Assembly (NCBI GenBank): GCA_963281255.1
Contig: OY725495.1
Span: 3,658,001-3,722,000 of the forward strand
Reading direction: 5' to 3'
DNA length: 64,000 nucleotides
Origin: Aphrocallistes beatrix
Lineage: Eukaryota > Porifera > Hexactinellida > Sceptrulophora > Aphrocallistidae
The translations under genes were made by a program, and so were the position numbers. Within the stretch, counting starts at the first letter, position 1. Each line of letters starts with the position of its first letter. Under the pieces are notes generated by a model that saw only the letters and a list, made by a program, of their open reading frames with translations, did not search any database and was not told where the DNA came from. This document shows positions 19,046 through 34,000 of this stretch, one piece after another.

Positions 19046-22000
19046 CTAGAAAGGTCTCTTGACCAATTTCTCCAGTTTTTTCAGTTTACTCTCTTGGGTT
19101 TGTGGCGAAGCGTCTCCTTTCATTGGCTGTTGAGAGTTTATTCTGACCTTGTACAGTTCCATCAATGCATTCTGTTCCGTCCTCTTCAAGCCCTAAAATG
19201 TTCTCTTTCTAGTTAGCACGTGCAGTCTAAACCGGTTTTTTACTATTTCTTTGTAGATTCAAACAGTAAGAAAAAAACGATGGAAATTGACAATGGTTCC
19301 CAACCTGGGGTCCATGGACTCCTTGGTGGTCCACAGAAGATATCAGGGAGTCTACAGGATTCGAAATTTGTATTACGGTTAATAGGAGGGGGTCCATAGA
19401 ATATAGGAAAATTGCCCTACAGGGTCGAAAGCCAAAAAAGGTTAAAAACCGCGGGATTGGGAATGTTTTATACCATACATAGTAAGAAATAGATATTCGA
19501 AATCTACGCCCCTGAAAACCCCATGTTAACTATGTTAATTTTTGAGATTTGTTTACTTTATGTATCTATTGTGGACAAAAGTAAACAAATAATTTATCAT
19601 ATAGCTTCGAAAATATGATATTCGAAATCTACACCCCTGAAAACCCCATGTTAACTGTAGAATGCCCACCATTTATATGGCTAAAAGATATACAAAGAAA
19701 CCAGTTTTGACTGTAGTTTATAATAATTAATAATAAACAGGCGCCAAGTATTACTTCAGTCGCTTAAACCATGGATACATGTGTAGAATTCATATCATTG
19801 TATACACCAAATACGTAGTTGTATAGTATCGTATTGGACATTACGCATTTCCCTCACCTTCATTTCCAGTACTTTCTGGAACTCAGTCTGATCCCTCTCG
19901 TCCACCAGATGGAAGTACTCGTTGATGAATATCTCGCTGTTCTCGTGCGGAGTCATCGTGGCCTTGAGGATGCGATCCACTTTTGTGAATCCCTTCGAGA
20001 TTATGGACTGGTAGCTAAATCAGTCGATCCATTAACCCGATGCAGTGGACCCGGCGGACCTTCCTAAGTGGTGCACGCCACATTTAGTCCCAAATAATCG
20101 CTAACCAGCCTCACATCTTCATGAGACAAGTAGGGACTTATTCAGGACCAATTAGCCCCATTATTTGTACCCCAAAAGTAGGTGAGAACATGTTCACAGT
20201 GGCTTATAGCTTATAGTGTGTAAGGAGACGATCCTGAGAATTGAGGAGAGATTTAAAGTGAATTACCTAGAGTATGTATATCTATCCACTCACAACTATA
20301 ACTAGGACCATTTTAAGCGGGCACGTGCCCACCCAGAATCGTTCGGCATAATACAAAAGTATAGAGACCTCCCACCCTGCTAAGAAAATTAATGATATTA
20401 TTCGTGCCCTATTAGAGCATAGAGAGTGGTACAGTCATGTACTGACAGTGGAGCCATTGCTCTTACCTCGCTGGAGCTTTCTTCGTTTGTAATCCGAGGG
20501 AAGGAGTCTCCAATAAAGTTGTTTTCAGAGTCAGGGAATCTATCATGAGCTAGAAGAGTTATGAATATACGTTAGCAGGGTTTCATACAGAGGGTGATAG
20601 GGGGCACTTGCCCCCCTGCTCATTCAAGTGCCCCCCTAGAAATACAATGAAGCATAAAATGAAGAGATGTGAGCTAGTACCTTCCCCCCTTTTAAAATTT
20701 AGATCTAACAGATTGCCTCCTTGCATGCAAATCCTGTATGAAACACTGGTTAGTTCATCTGTATTAACTGCTATTATACCCAAGTGCGTAGATTATGCTG
20801 TGATTAATAAAATACGGATTCTAGAGAATTATTTACGTAGATTGTTACAGTGCAAGTGCTACAAAGGAAAATATTTAAAATTATTTTTTATCTAATACTT
20901 CCTGCCAAAGGATTATCTAGGAGTGCGAGACGCTACTTTAGGCGTATGATTATGATTTTAAGCCCAAAAGTGTTTAGGAGCGTGAAAATTTAGAATATTA
21001 CCCAATTACCATATATTAGTGTTGTTTATCGATTTAAATGGAAATTTATGGGTTTGAGACTAGGAGCATATCTCTGGAGGGCTGTGTAATGTCCTGCTTC
21101 CTGCACAACACTTGTATTATAAAATAAACTAAACACTTCTTACCTGTTCTGCCGCGATTGCGGATATTGGCTTGCACTTGTGCAAGTGAGTGATTAAACT
21201 GGGAATGAAGACTGAAGCGAACTTGTGACAGAAATGATTGAAGAACTTCTTGCTGGAGGAGAGAGCATCTCTGATGACGGGAATAGTTCTGAGTAGGTAC
21301 GTCTGTACCTCCACTACGTAGTTGGACTGGTCCCCTACCGTCTCCAACGAACTCCAATTGGTCTAAATTACATATTAATTAAACGCTTATCATTCTCGAT
21401 ATGTTTAAATAATAAGCAAAAATAAGTATTTCTCAAAATTCTTGAGTGTGGTACAGATTTCTGAGGTATCATTTGTGATTGATATTTGTATATTAATGAA
21501 CGGGATAACACGACAATGTAGCTTTACAAGCTTAGCACGTACGTATGTAGGACAACGTTAGAATCACAATAGAGTTACGTGGTGGGTGGGTAAACAATGT
21601 TGCTTCCAAATACGCACTAAGGAAGAACAATATTGCTGTAAAGCAGTGTCTCAACCTTTTTCATCGTGTGTACCCCTTATATTCATTTTCTTTAGAACCA
21701 CACTGTAAGGGCACAATCCCAATATTAATATTACCTTAATACAAGTACAGCAGTTCCTTACTAATCGTTCACTTCCCTCATTTCTTCATTCTATTATTAT
21801 TGCCCCCCCCCCCCCGGTACCATCCGATCCGATGGAAAACGAAGGAAATGAATGCAAAAATTCCACAAAAATATACATTAAATAATCAAAACAGAAACAA
21901 ATGTACATTATTCAGCTTACAAATGAATACAAATGTGAAAGAAAATCCAAATGACATGCTTCAAGGGTCAATGAAGGAAACCATTATATACCTCACCCCA

Positions 22001-25000
22001 CTCTTAATCTCCAGCCCCTCGTGGTAGTGTGTCAACCTTCCTGGGTGCATTATCAACCAACCTACTGGACTTTGTGGTACGGAGCAGTTGTATCGAATGA
22101 AGTTGGAACCACCACCCGTGAAATCAATCCCATAGCGATTCAGAGCCACGTTGATTGTGAACGTAGAAGAGTCGTGATGTGGACGAAGTAGCCTCTGACC
22201 TTTCGGATGATACTTGACGACAAAGTTCATAATGGCTTTCCCCTCAGAGTAATACCCGGTGTAGATCTTCTCTTGCACGGGTAGGACGTAATTCTTGATG
22301 ATGGAAAGCCAGTGCGTCTCATAGTTTATTTGGGTCATGTGTATATCGACTGTTGGCACATTTTCGTAGCCACCTGTCAATCGATTATCCGTATGGCCAC
22401 CTGAAGACCATTTCCCAAAGAACTCCGTCTCTTCTATCAAGTGCTGGCAATACGTGGGGGACAATAGTGGCCAGTTGTACACGTCAGGGCATGGCATGCT
22501 GTACGTGGTGTTAGCGGCTAGATTCTGTGTGTAATTCTCGTGCAGATAAAGCTCCTCCCAGTCTAGCCTGTTGTCGAACAGCATGTAGATGTCCGGGTGC
22601 TTCCTGCTCTCGTCGTAATTGCTCGCGTCAGTGAGACGCCCGTATTCTACCAAGTTGTCTGAGTAGAAGAATCTGCCCTTACTTCTCAGATAGGCAGGAC
22701 CAGCCATGTCACTTGACAACTCTGGGCTCTCGAAATCGATTCCTGCTTCTAAAGCCTTGCGATTGAAGAGAACAGCCTCGGAGATATAGGCTGCATTCCA
22801 CACGCCTTTCCTGTCGCCATTCAGAAGATCGAAATAGTCGAACGATCTGGAGTAGAACCCGTCCTGGGCGACGCTGCCCCAGAAGTTGGACCAGAACTTG
22901 CCCGGCCTACGTAGCATCGGCGCAATTATGGATCGGTTTCGTTGTATGAGTGTTTGTATGGTGTCGGGATTGGTCAGCATGGTGCTGGACCCAATCATGA
23001 AGAGATAGTCGCAATTATCACTCCCAATGCAGTCATGCACCGCTAGGTTCCTAGCCTCTGCCTCGCTCAGCTGTGCGTGTGGACTCTTAATGGTGTAAGA
23101 CTTGAATTCTCTCGATTCCTCTCGTAACCAGGGGTTTATCTTCCCGGTGAGAGGATCGTAATTGCTATGGATGAACAGCTTGATACTCTTCCTGGGATAA
23201 GTGAGTTTGTCAATTTTACTAAGGAACAAGGAGAGGAATGGCATGGGTCCCTCGATAAACACTGCAAGCATGACTGTTGGGGCTTTGTCAGGAGTCAACA
23301 CAACTTCATCCAACTCCGTCTCACTACAAGCAAGACAGCCTTTGTCCTTCACCCAAGATTTGGCCAAGTAATTCCCGAGAGAGTTGATGTTAACTTTAGA
23401 AGGTCCGTTTCCATGGGCCATGGCTGGGAATGTCTCGTAGAGTTTGTTCTTCAACACAGTGTCCTCATCTCGGAACTCCAGCTCCACATCTTCGAAAGCG
23501 CCGTTAAGACACTGGAAGATGTGACTACGGTGGTCCAGCCTAATGCCATACTTCTCTTGGTGGTCGACGTAGATTACAGAGTAGAAGAGCTGGTCATCTT
23601 CATCGTTATCAATAGGTTTATGGTTCACTACTTTCCAAACGTCAGATGCGTATCCTATAAATCCGCCTGAGTTGAGGTATTTATACCCGAGACGAGTTTT
23701 GGGGTAGTACTTCTCTAAACCCATGTCCGGCCAGAGAAAGTGCTCAGCTGAAAACACAATTTTGCATTCGAAGTCGAGAAATTTTTCTAAAATCTTCTCA
23801 GGTCCTGTGGTTAGTATCACATCGTAAGCGTCGACAAACATAATGACTGTGTTCGCTTCATCTTTCCATTCAGAGAGTTTTTCTTTGAGAATGTTGACCT
23901 TATGACCTCCTCCTGCATACTTGGCTACATCGCCCCCTTCCCAATCAATCCCTAGCCCCGTGACGGTGATGTTGACATTATAGACACGGGCAGACCTCAG
24001 CAATCGCTTTAGACCGTCCGTCTCATCAGTTGCGACCGTGATGACTTTAAGATTGAGAGCCCCCAGATGTTCTGATCTTGCAAAATTAGCCCCGAGAAAA
24101 AGTAGACATATAATAAGATGGAAATGTTTAGAATTCATTTTTGTATACAACTTTCGAGTTAGAACTATGCATGGTTTAATCTTCCTAGTTTTATACAGTA
24201 TCTACCACTCTAAACGAAGGACTACAACTCTACGAATTATAGTCAGTATTCAGACAGTGGTGTATAGGTTTTGTATATGGGTTGTAATTAGTTATCCAAC
24301 TCTACAAACAACTGTGTCTAGATAGAATTATAATTGTAACATAAGCTCTACTCTTTTCATTTATTAGAATTAGAAGATAGTCGATATAATGTGAAATGAG
24401 AGTACGTACAGTTAGTTAATATTATTGTAACTAGAGAGTATGAACTCGTATTTGTGACTATGTTAGAGACAGTTTACTAGGTTCTCAGTTAACTCATAGA
24501 CAGGTAGGAGTAGATTAGATTTTAACCGAATGTTACTAGTTAATTCGAATGTTTATCATGAAAATGAGTGCGTACATATGACAGTCTAACCTATTTTAGT
24601 GAACAGTCTGAAATCAAATTTTCTACGCATTATAATTATTTGATTGAACTATTGAATACACGTTTTAGGACCAGAAAATGTGTTCACTGTTTCGAGGAGT
24701 TCATTAATACTTGTAAGATTTGTTCATTCACATTGGCGGTCTGACTTTACTTAACCCGAGCACGTCCAGGAATGTTGAATTGAAAGTGAAAGTTAATTGA
24801 AAGTAAACTGAAAATGAAAGTGAAAGCTGGGTCATTTCTATTTATACCTTTGACCCCAAGTAATCCTCGGGTTAACAAAGTAGATTCTGATGACATTGCT
24901 AGAGTGGTTTGTTAAATATTGTATACACGAAATTGTTCAGAATATTGAAACAGTGAAAACACACACTCCCCTACCAAAAGTATTCGCACACCCCAATATT

Positions 25001-28000
25001 TTCCATTCAAATAGTTATAGTTCCAATCCAGTTATGAAATCAATAACATTTAGTCAGTAATTAATGCGAATATTCTTATAAGTCAAGTTCACAAAATGAG
25101 AGAAAATTTCGCGGGGAATTGTTTCTTCTCCTTCTGTCAACTTGACTTATTATAATATTCTCTTTACCAATACAAGGACTGTAGATAATTATAAGTTCAA
25201 AATTGTTTCATTGAACATTAGCTTCGTAATTAGGATTCATATCATGCATATCGTGATATTTAAGTAATTAATTAAGTATTCTTTTCTCAAATAAATCACC
25301 AAGATAATATCTCAATATTACTCTACCATATCATCCGTGGTATTTTAAATGAATGCCAGTCAACTCGTACGAATATCACAACTCGTACTATATACCAACT
25401 CGTCCTAAATGTCAACTCATCCTAGGTTAACTCGTGTTATTTTACTTCTATTGGTGGTCATAATAGTCCACTTTTACAACTGAAACCCCTAAAATCCCCT
25501 TTAAATACTATCACATACTAAATGAGGATTAAATTAGTCGCTCTCTCTCTTGTTAATTGAATGTATCCATAGTTGTAATATATTGATTTAAACTCAAAAA
25601 AGGTTTGAAGAAAAAACTCACTTTGACCATATGCTGGAATGCGTTTGAACACGCATTATCTGCATCTTGTACTAGCAGCTGGATGCAGGAGGTAATGATA
25701 CTAGAGTGAGATATTCAGACGGGTATAAATATTAAATAAATTGCCATACAAACGCAATTAGGAAATTCAAAATACAAAAATGGCACACCTCTCCCTCTAT
25801 GGAATGCTTTCCCTCTCTTAACACTGATCTGTCACATGTGTTATGTGAATGGACATTAATTACTAAGAGAATTTTAGATATATTATAATTATAGTACTTG
25901 GGAATTGCAGCACATTTATTCAAATGGGATTTGGGTTTATTAATCATTCGATTAATGATTCCTGCTACGTATATTGGCAAAATTGAAAATTATTATTTAA
26001 TTAAGTGCATGACTCCGTTAAACCACGTCGTAGGTCAGGTGTGTTTCAATACAGACGACACATTATATATATAAATAGTATGTTTCAACGTTAATCATCT
26101 CCACCTTCTTAATTAAAAGCAAATTTGCCTCCTTACGCTTTACTATATTATAAAACTGACTTGTTAAAAAGTTCATATTCATCTGAAAATATGATCTGGT
26201 TAGCTAAATCCTCCTGTATTTTCTCTTTCAGTTTATCTTCCAGCTAAAGAGATAATTTGAGTAACACCAACGAATCCAACAACAAGATTGAAGTACATGG
26301 TATGATTAAATTCCTATTCCTGTATATCCATATGCTGTGATGAAACTTCATTCACGATTGTACAGTAGGATTATTTCCATTGGTATTTTCAGTGAGATTT
26401 TTAATATAAAAATAAATTAACACTGTAATCACGATATCCCCAATCTCTGAGATAAATCAAATCACACATACATCTCAATTAGTGCTGCTTTTTAATTAAA
26501 ACATAAAAACTGATTTGGAGTAGGTACTTCCAAACTGGAATATTCGTGGACTAAATAGGGACAATTCTTACTGAACTGATTATTGGGTCAGATTGTTTGT
26601 CATATCTTATGGTAGTTAGTGTCCAATATGATTATTGATGCAATCATATTGCAATACATGCAAGAGTGAATGAATGTCTAAGTATTTTTAAGTGCAAATA
26701 TCATTGATATAATTATGATGAGACGTAACGAGAATGAAATATTGCAAATTTCCTTAGCTTTTCCCCTAACTTGACAAGGATATGGTGATGTAATCTTAAA
26801 CAAGCATTTTGAAAGTAACAATGAACAAAATTCAGACTAGTAGAGATGTACTGTACATAGTCGATTATAATAATCCTGGTTTTATGTCTAATAAACTTTG
26901 GAAATGGTCTATACGCACTTCTGTAATTTATTGGATAATGTTAAGCAGCTAATCTCGTGATTCTGTTTTGAAAGAAATATATCAAGGTCAATTTAGGCTT
27001 TCCTTAAAAGGAAATGTTTTCGTCATTAAGGTTGAAGATATGGAGCCAAGGAATTCTACAATCACCAAGTCCCAATCTGAACTCGGAGATAACCTCGAAC
27101 TTTGAAAAGGCTGCGGTGTTCGCTTTGGGATAACATTTCTCTGCAATCAATGAAGGGTTTACCTGTTGAGCTGTTTCAAGACAGTAATCTGCAGTACACA
27201 AAATCCCACACACCAACATAGTCTCTTCTTTTGAGATATTATCTTTCTCACTCTCCTTCAGAAGTAGCTTGATACCACCAGCACTGGGAGCAGATAACCT
27301 GAGAAGATGTGGATGAGATCACATTTTTAAAGTTGTATGATATCAACAGCTTTGTTTTTAAAAAGTTTTTAAAACTGTAAGATGTTATTTTCAGTTCTAA
27401 ATCATCATTATCAGTGCCTACAACATTAACATTAACCCATACAACAGTGTTTCAAATTCTTTTGGGCAAAGGTGATGTAATATCAATATTTACGAAATTG
27501 CTGAATTTTAAAAATCGGCATTACATTATTATTCAATTTACGAAATCAACAGAACAATGGTAAAACGTACTGAAATTTGTTAACGAAAAGCTTCAAGAGA
27601 AGATATATTTTGCTATTTACAATTTCAGAGTGGTTCATGTTAAAAGTATTGCAAAAATTAATGTAAATTGTGTGGGGAAAATGCATACTACAATGACTCC
27701 GCTTAATGGGACAAATCTCAGGAATGGAATATATGTCTTACACAAAAACTAATTCAAAAGTGCATCGGTTAATAATTTGGAACTCCGCTTAATCGGGACC
27801 CCATTGTCCCAAAGTGAAGCAGAGTCGATTGCATAGGCGTCGAACCCGGGGATGTGGGGGGAAAGAAGATGGCCCATAGACGCAATACAAATTTTCGGAC
27901 TGATCCCCCCCTAGAACTCCAAAGAAACCCATAGATTTCGAAAAGTTCGGCGCCCCTGGGTGACTATATTATTAATTTCGCGGTTAAACCTACTTTGGCA

Positions 28001-31000
28001 GCTGATGCAGGAGGATTCTGTGCGAATACTCTCTGAGGTACTTCTTGAAGACGTTAGTCAGACGTAGTAGCGGGGTTCCTGTGGAGAGAGTTATGCACTG
28101 AACCAGACACTTCTTGTAGAAGACGAAGAGATCACCCGAAGAGCTGAACACCACGTTACTGGCTGCTCCCTAACCGCCAGTGATTTTGATTAAATAAATG
28201 TAATAACTTTGATTTGGTAATTTTTTAAAAATTTGTATGTTTCTACCATTATAAACCTCTTTTTTTTAAAGCCAAATTATTGCGAAATTCTGAGAAAATC
28301 CGCTAAATTTAAACCTTTTATCTTTATAATAATCGTCTTAAATAGCCAGTAATCATAATTATATACTACTAATTATTATACAGATTGAGCACCTTGTTTT
28401 TTGAATCTTTGCGTTTCGAATCTTCGATGAATTCATCCAATAAATCATTTAGGTTCCTGTCCTGTGCTTCAATGAAGACATTCAGATGACTCTCGAAACA
28501 CTTAGAAATTATGCCCATAAAAGGAGATGGCTCAGGTTGAGATTTCTTATCCTAAGAATGGAGATGTGATTAGTTAGCTCAGCACTTTGTCATGCATCGT
28601 TCTAACTTACACTTTCTGGATTGCTAAATCTCTGAGATAACAATCTCTCAAAATCTCCAGTTTTCTGAATTGCGAACATCAGAAGTTTAACTTCTATATC
28701 CATTGATCGATTCTTCAACTGGTCGGCTAGATCGTCTCTATAAGAATAATTTTTCATATTACTATTCAGATTCACTTAAAATGGTTGATTAATGGGGATT
28801 AAAGATAACCAAGGATAACATAATAATCTTGCACGTAGATATATAAAGTACCTCGTAATAATACAGAAACTTTTGCATATCGTCTCAAGGAGCTCCCATT
28901 CCGGAGGAAAGACGAGAGGGATACTTTGCTCCATCTCCACCATCTCCTTTCTCATCCAGGAAAAACGACGGTCAACCTTGTCCAACCACGAATTCTTCAA
29001 ATGGAAAAATTTAACAAAGTAAGCAAATACATAATAGGGAATTGTGATTGACATATGGGTGATAGTTGACTTACGAAACTAAAAAGTAAGATCAGTTTTT
29101 GTAAATCAGCACTATAACCACTTTCTACTACGCAAAACATTTCCTTTAATTAACCTAAATTTAGATCGTATCATGTTCATATTAGTTCCATATGTAAACG
29201 TATCTGGAAATTCGGATAATAAACCCTTGAAACAAAAAATGGGCGTCTCGTCTGTATATAAAGCGTTATGCAGGAAGAGATTTCTAAATCGGGATTATAA
29301 TTTGAAACATAATCGAAATTATTCGTTAATTTATTATGACTCTGCAATAAAAAAGGTGATAAATTCAATCAATACACAAGATTACACTGAAAGTCATTGA
29401 CTAATGCTTTAGAACGCTAAGGTAAAAACTATATTATGGATGCAAATTTAAATTGCATTTGTAAATTAGAGTATAAACATTACGGTGTCCTTTACCTAGC
29501 CTGCGTAATGAGAGTATGAGTCATTGTTAATCCAAAATGATGAATTAACGTAGGATGAGGTTACTGGTGTTCTAATTAATGATTACTAAAATTGACGACC
29601 CAGAGCTTACAAGTGTGTATATCACATAGTAACGCATTCTAAACAAATACAGTGGAATTCACATATCATTAGCATTTTTTTAAATGAAAAGGTTGCTAAT
29701 AAGGAAACAGAATTAATACAAAATCTACACTTAGGACTTGAAAATTGGTTGCTAATAGGTGAACTCTACCCTTCTACATCTGTACTCACTTCTTGATTCT
29801 CTTTGTAAAGCATTTTATATTCGAAGAGTTGAAGATCAATGAACTTGGATATGATTTCTTGCCTAGAATAAATTTACCTCTGTTTAGCAAGGTTAATAAT
29901 ACGACATAGAATGGATTTGAAGAATGTAATTAATCAAATTCTTAAAAGTTTTGGAATTTTCTGTTGTAAGAGCTTAGCTAGAAATGAGGTTCAGTAAAAT
30001 GAAGGCAGTGGAAACCATGACAATGTACATTTACAATGTATACGTCGAATGATAAGTCGTTTCCGATATTATATAAGACAATACGAAACGAGGAATTTTT
30101 GCAGTGGGCATAATATAGTGTACGAAACCGAAATTCATGAAATTCTCTGCACATGGTTAAATGGCACAATACCAATGAATTAATGTAAGCACGTTACAAT
30201 GAATTGAGTTGATAACGGTAAGCATGTAAGGAAAGTATGTAGCTTCATATTGCATGAGCTTGTTTAATCAATAAAATTTTGAAAGAGAATTTAAACTTTT
30301 CCAGAAAAGAAAAGTCTACAAAATAATGGATTACAATTGGGAAATGTGATATGATTCATTTTGGGACACAAAGAGAGTTGCATTTCCAAAACTCCAAAAT
30401 TTTTCCTTTTTATTTTTGAAATAAAGGGTCTAGAAGCAATTGGAACAATCACTTGATGCCATTTAACATTAAAGTATTACACACAATATTGCTGGGAACG
30501 AGAATGTTCAAAAACTAATAAAAGATTTCTGACAAAAAAATTAAAAAACTTCTACAAATGTTAATTAATTAATTAAAACCCTTAAATTACCATTTCTATT
30601 TATAGCAAAGACCCGACACTTCTAAGGTTTCCCCGACCAAAATGACTTAACCGGAAATGAGTTAGCAAAAATCTAGCGCCGTTTAGGGGTTTTAATAATT
30701 AAAATTCTTACACACAGTTAGCAGTACCTGAGGATAGGATCTAGAAGGTTGACAACTCTGCACGCATCAGAGAGTAGTGGAACATAGCTTTCCTAGAATA
30801 AATTACTAATAACAAAATATGAGAGATCAGCAGTTCACTAAGCCAAGAAGCAATTACAATGTTATTCAATACTTCATCATTCTTATACAAGGTAGAGAGA
30901 ATTGATTCAAACCAAATATAGTATCCACTATAAAATGTAATAGACTAGCATAATCGTGTTAGGTAATCAATATTCCCGTGGAGAGCAAAAGTCGAGAACA

Positions 31001-34000
31001 ATTGGAAATGTATACATTATAACCTAGAGTCATAATAAAAATTGTTGAGAACATAAATACAGTACGGTATCACATAATATTTACTAGAAACATATTCAAT
31101 GATGTGTTTTTTTTCTGTAGATACTAAAGGACAAGAATCAATTACATATGTATCAATTCAATTCATGCTTCATACTTGTATATTGTTATTCTTATATTGT
31201 TATTTTTAGCTATTATGTTATTATGTAAGCTATTATGTTCTTTTAAGAAGTTGAGTCCACAGATTATCCTAAAAATCTGTGGACTCAACTTCTTAAAAGA
31301 ACATAATAGCTTACTCTTCAATCTTTTATTTTACCAGTATATTAGTGATGGTTTTCTCTCTTATCTTTTAGTTTTGGAATATAAAAGTAAACAAGAGTGA
31401 AAGGGCGCGACTACTAAATTTATTTTGGATAAAATTAAGACAATTCACTTCTAATATAACTACATAGTAATTAATAACACTAAACACTAGACTATGAATT
31501 TTAACACTTACATATGTAGTTAACACTCATAAAAAAAGTACTTATTCGGAGTTATCTGTGCTTGAAACATCGAAAGTCTACTGTTTTAAACATTTTATGA
31601 AACCGGCAGTTATTTTCTAAGAGCGAAAGAAGATAGTTTTAGAAAATGGAGATTGTGATGCGATTGGATCATATTATTGGCAACACGACGAAACAGTTAG
31701 AACATGAGTTTAGTTTCAATTTAGAATTTGCTGCTACGTGGGGTGGATATAACAGCTATCACAAGCTATTTCTTTCAAGTCTTTCTAAATCTTGAAACTA
31801 ATCAATAGTAAAAGTAGGAACTAAGTGGTTGCCACATTAATATAAGACGAAAATGTCATGTTACCAAATTTATATACTTTCACATTCCTAGTTTCTCATA
31901 TAGCGTCTTACGATTGATGGGCACAATCGTTTTTAAAAAAAGTACTTAGTTGTAAGACATTGTTTATTATTGAATTTGCATATTGAAACTAATAATTGTT
32001 AACCAAACAACCTTTGATATTATATTTCCCAGGAAAAAAGTAAATTAACCAGAAAGTCTACTCTCTACTTTATGCACACGTTATATCTCCGCTCTAAGGA
32101 GTCTAAATTTAGCATAAACCTCATTGTTGATAGTTGTAAAAGCAAGTTTTGTCCCTTAATAATTACAGCGATACAGCTAGTATTTAACGTCAGTAAGTGA
32201 AAATAATGTAGATGCAATAATGTCTGGGATAATTTTAGAACTCGATGAGCCAAAGATTAATATAATATGGCTATCAAATGTAGTAAACTAAAAATGTTAA
32301 TGAGCTCTGCTTCCCACGCTATTAATTATACGCAACAGTCAGGTACACGTACATGCATTCTAATGGAGAAATTGCAATAAAGTTGTCATTAGTTATAATT
32401 GAGTCCCAATAGCCAATTGACTGGGTGACCTGATCTTGACAGGAGTGGCACTATTGGTCTATGGGGTGTGTGGATAGGTTTTGAGTCTTCCTGGATGGCA
32501 ATCGAAATTAATCGGGGAAAAATGTCCTCTGACCGATGTGACCCTATTAAGCGGAATCGATTGTATTACATTCCAGGTCATTAAAAGTTCATGCATCATC
32601 AAATTTCAATATACAGTCGACTCCGCTTAATAGGACCACATCAGTCAGATGACCTTTTTACCCAATTAAGCGAAGAACCCTACTAACCGAATATCTTCTG
32701 TATTAGTTTCTATGTGAGAACTATTCCGGTACTGCCAAAAGTGGTCCGATTAAGCGGAGTCGATCGTATTTGATTTTTGTAATGAGACAAATTGTCCCAT
32801 CTCTCTCAAACGATATCCTCTCAAGTTACAATAAATATTTGTAAATTACTAGTAGCCAATTTCTTTTTGGGATTATACGATTCTCTGAATTAGATAATTT
32901 ATATATTGAGTCTAAGCATTTCCCACTTTTTGAGAAAAATGTTAAGTCTCAATAAGAAATTGATGAGAACTTAAAAGCAACAAGAGATCCCATGAATGAA
33001 TGCTGAAACTATTAAATGATGTATTTGTAACAGAACTCAAACTCTGGTAGCAGGAAGAAATTCGATATACCTGTTGATAGTACAATTTATAGTGAAAGAA
33101 TTCCATTTTTATTCTAGTTATAACTTGATTTATAGAACTACTCTAATAATTATGAAAACTCTTTCTAGTGTATATTTTTAGTTAAAAAAAATGTTCTCAG
33201 CTTTTTTGGATCCTTCACACTCCTATAAATACGATCCATAAGAATGAAAAGTAAAACAAACAAACAAACAAACAAACAAACAAACAAACAAACAAACCAA
33301 CAGATAAATAAATGGAGTTTGCAACAACAGAAATGATTGAAATCGGAGATGTTAAGTACACAGTTGATAATATATGTGAGATGGCTATTCCCGATTTGAA
33401 TCAATTAATCTTCAATGCTAACGTGACTCAAACAAAGAGAATGGAAATTAAAAAGAGGAGGAAACACTACAAAATAACCAAAGCTTCCTTGAAGCAACAA
33501 ATTAACCGTTTGGGGGACGATTTGGATGAGTTGCACAAGGAGAAGATGGAATTGGAGAAAGAGAAGTTACAATACAAAAGAGAGATACTATTCTACACAA
33601 CACAACTCAGGCGTGCAAATACTAACTACTACGGATCCTATATCTGATCTTACTATATGGCAATCTCTCAACTTAAGAGCTAGCAAATTTGCTCTAAATG
33701 CCTGTTTCATATTCAGAAAAGTTAGCTTGCTTGCTTATAAAGTATATACGTATTAATATTATTATATTGCTTTTTGAAAATATATGAAATGATGCAGCAT
33801 TCTACAAACTCTTTTAACTATAATTAGAAAATAATTTTAACACATCAATGTCAAATCATTCTCTACTATATGTATATATGGTCTCCCAATACAGAATGAA
33901 TTCAGTTTGTTGTTATTATTATTACAAGTGCGCTTCGCTTGCTTGCGCTGCGCGGCTGGCGGATACAAAGTGTCCGCCGGAGGCGCCCTGCGGGCGCCTG

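Noticed and set aside
23167-23670. 167-residue antisense frame
   Set aside because: Shadow of the lysyl hydroxylase gene.
27004-27162. Extension of VPS53 exon 15 into [13 protein letters not shown] and beyond
   Set aside because: It is retained-intron reading; the GTAAAC donor at 27162 followed by the exon at 26161-26243 restores the conserved LEDKLKEK segment.
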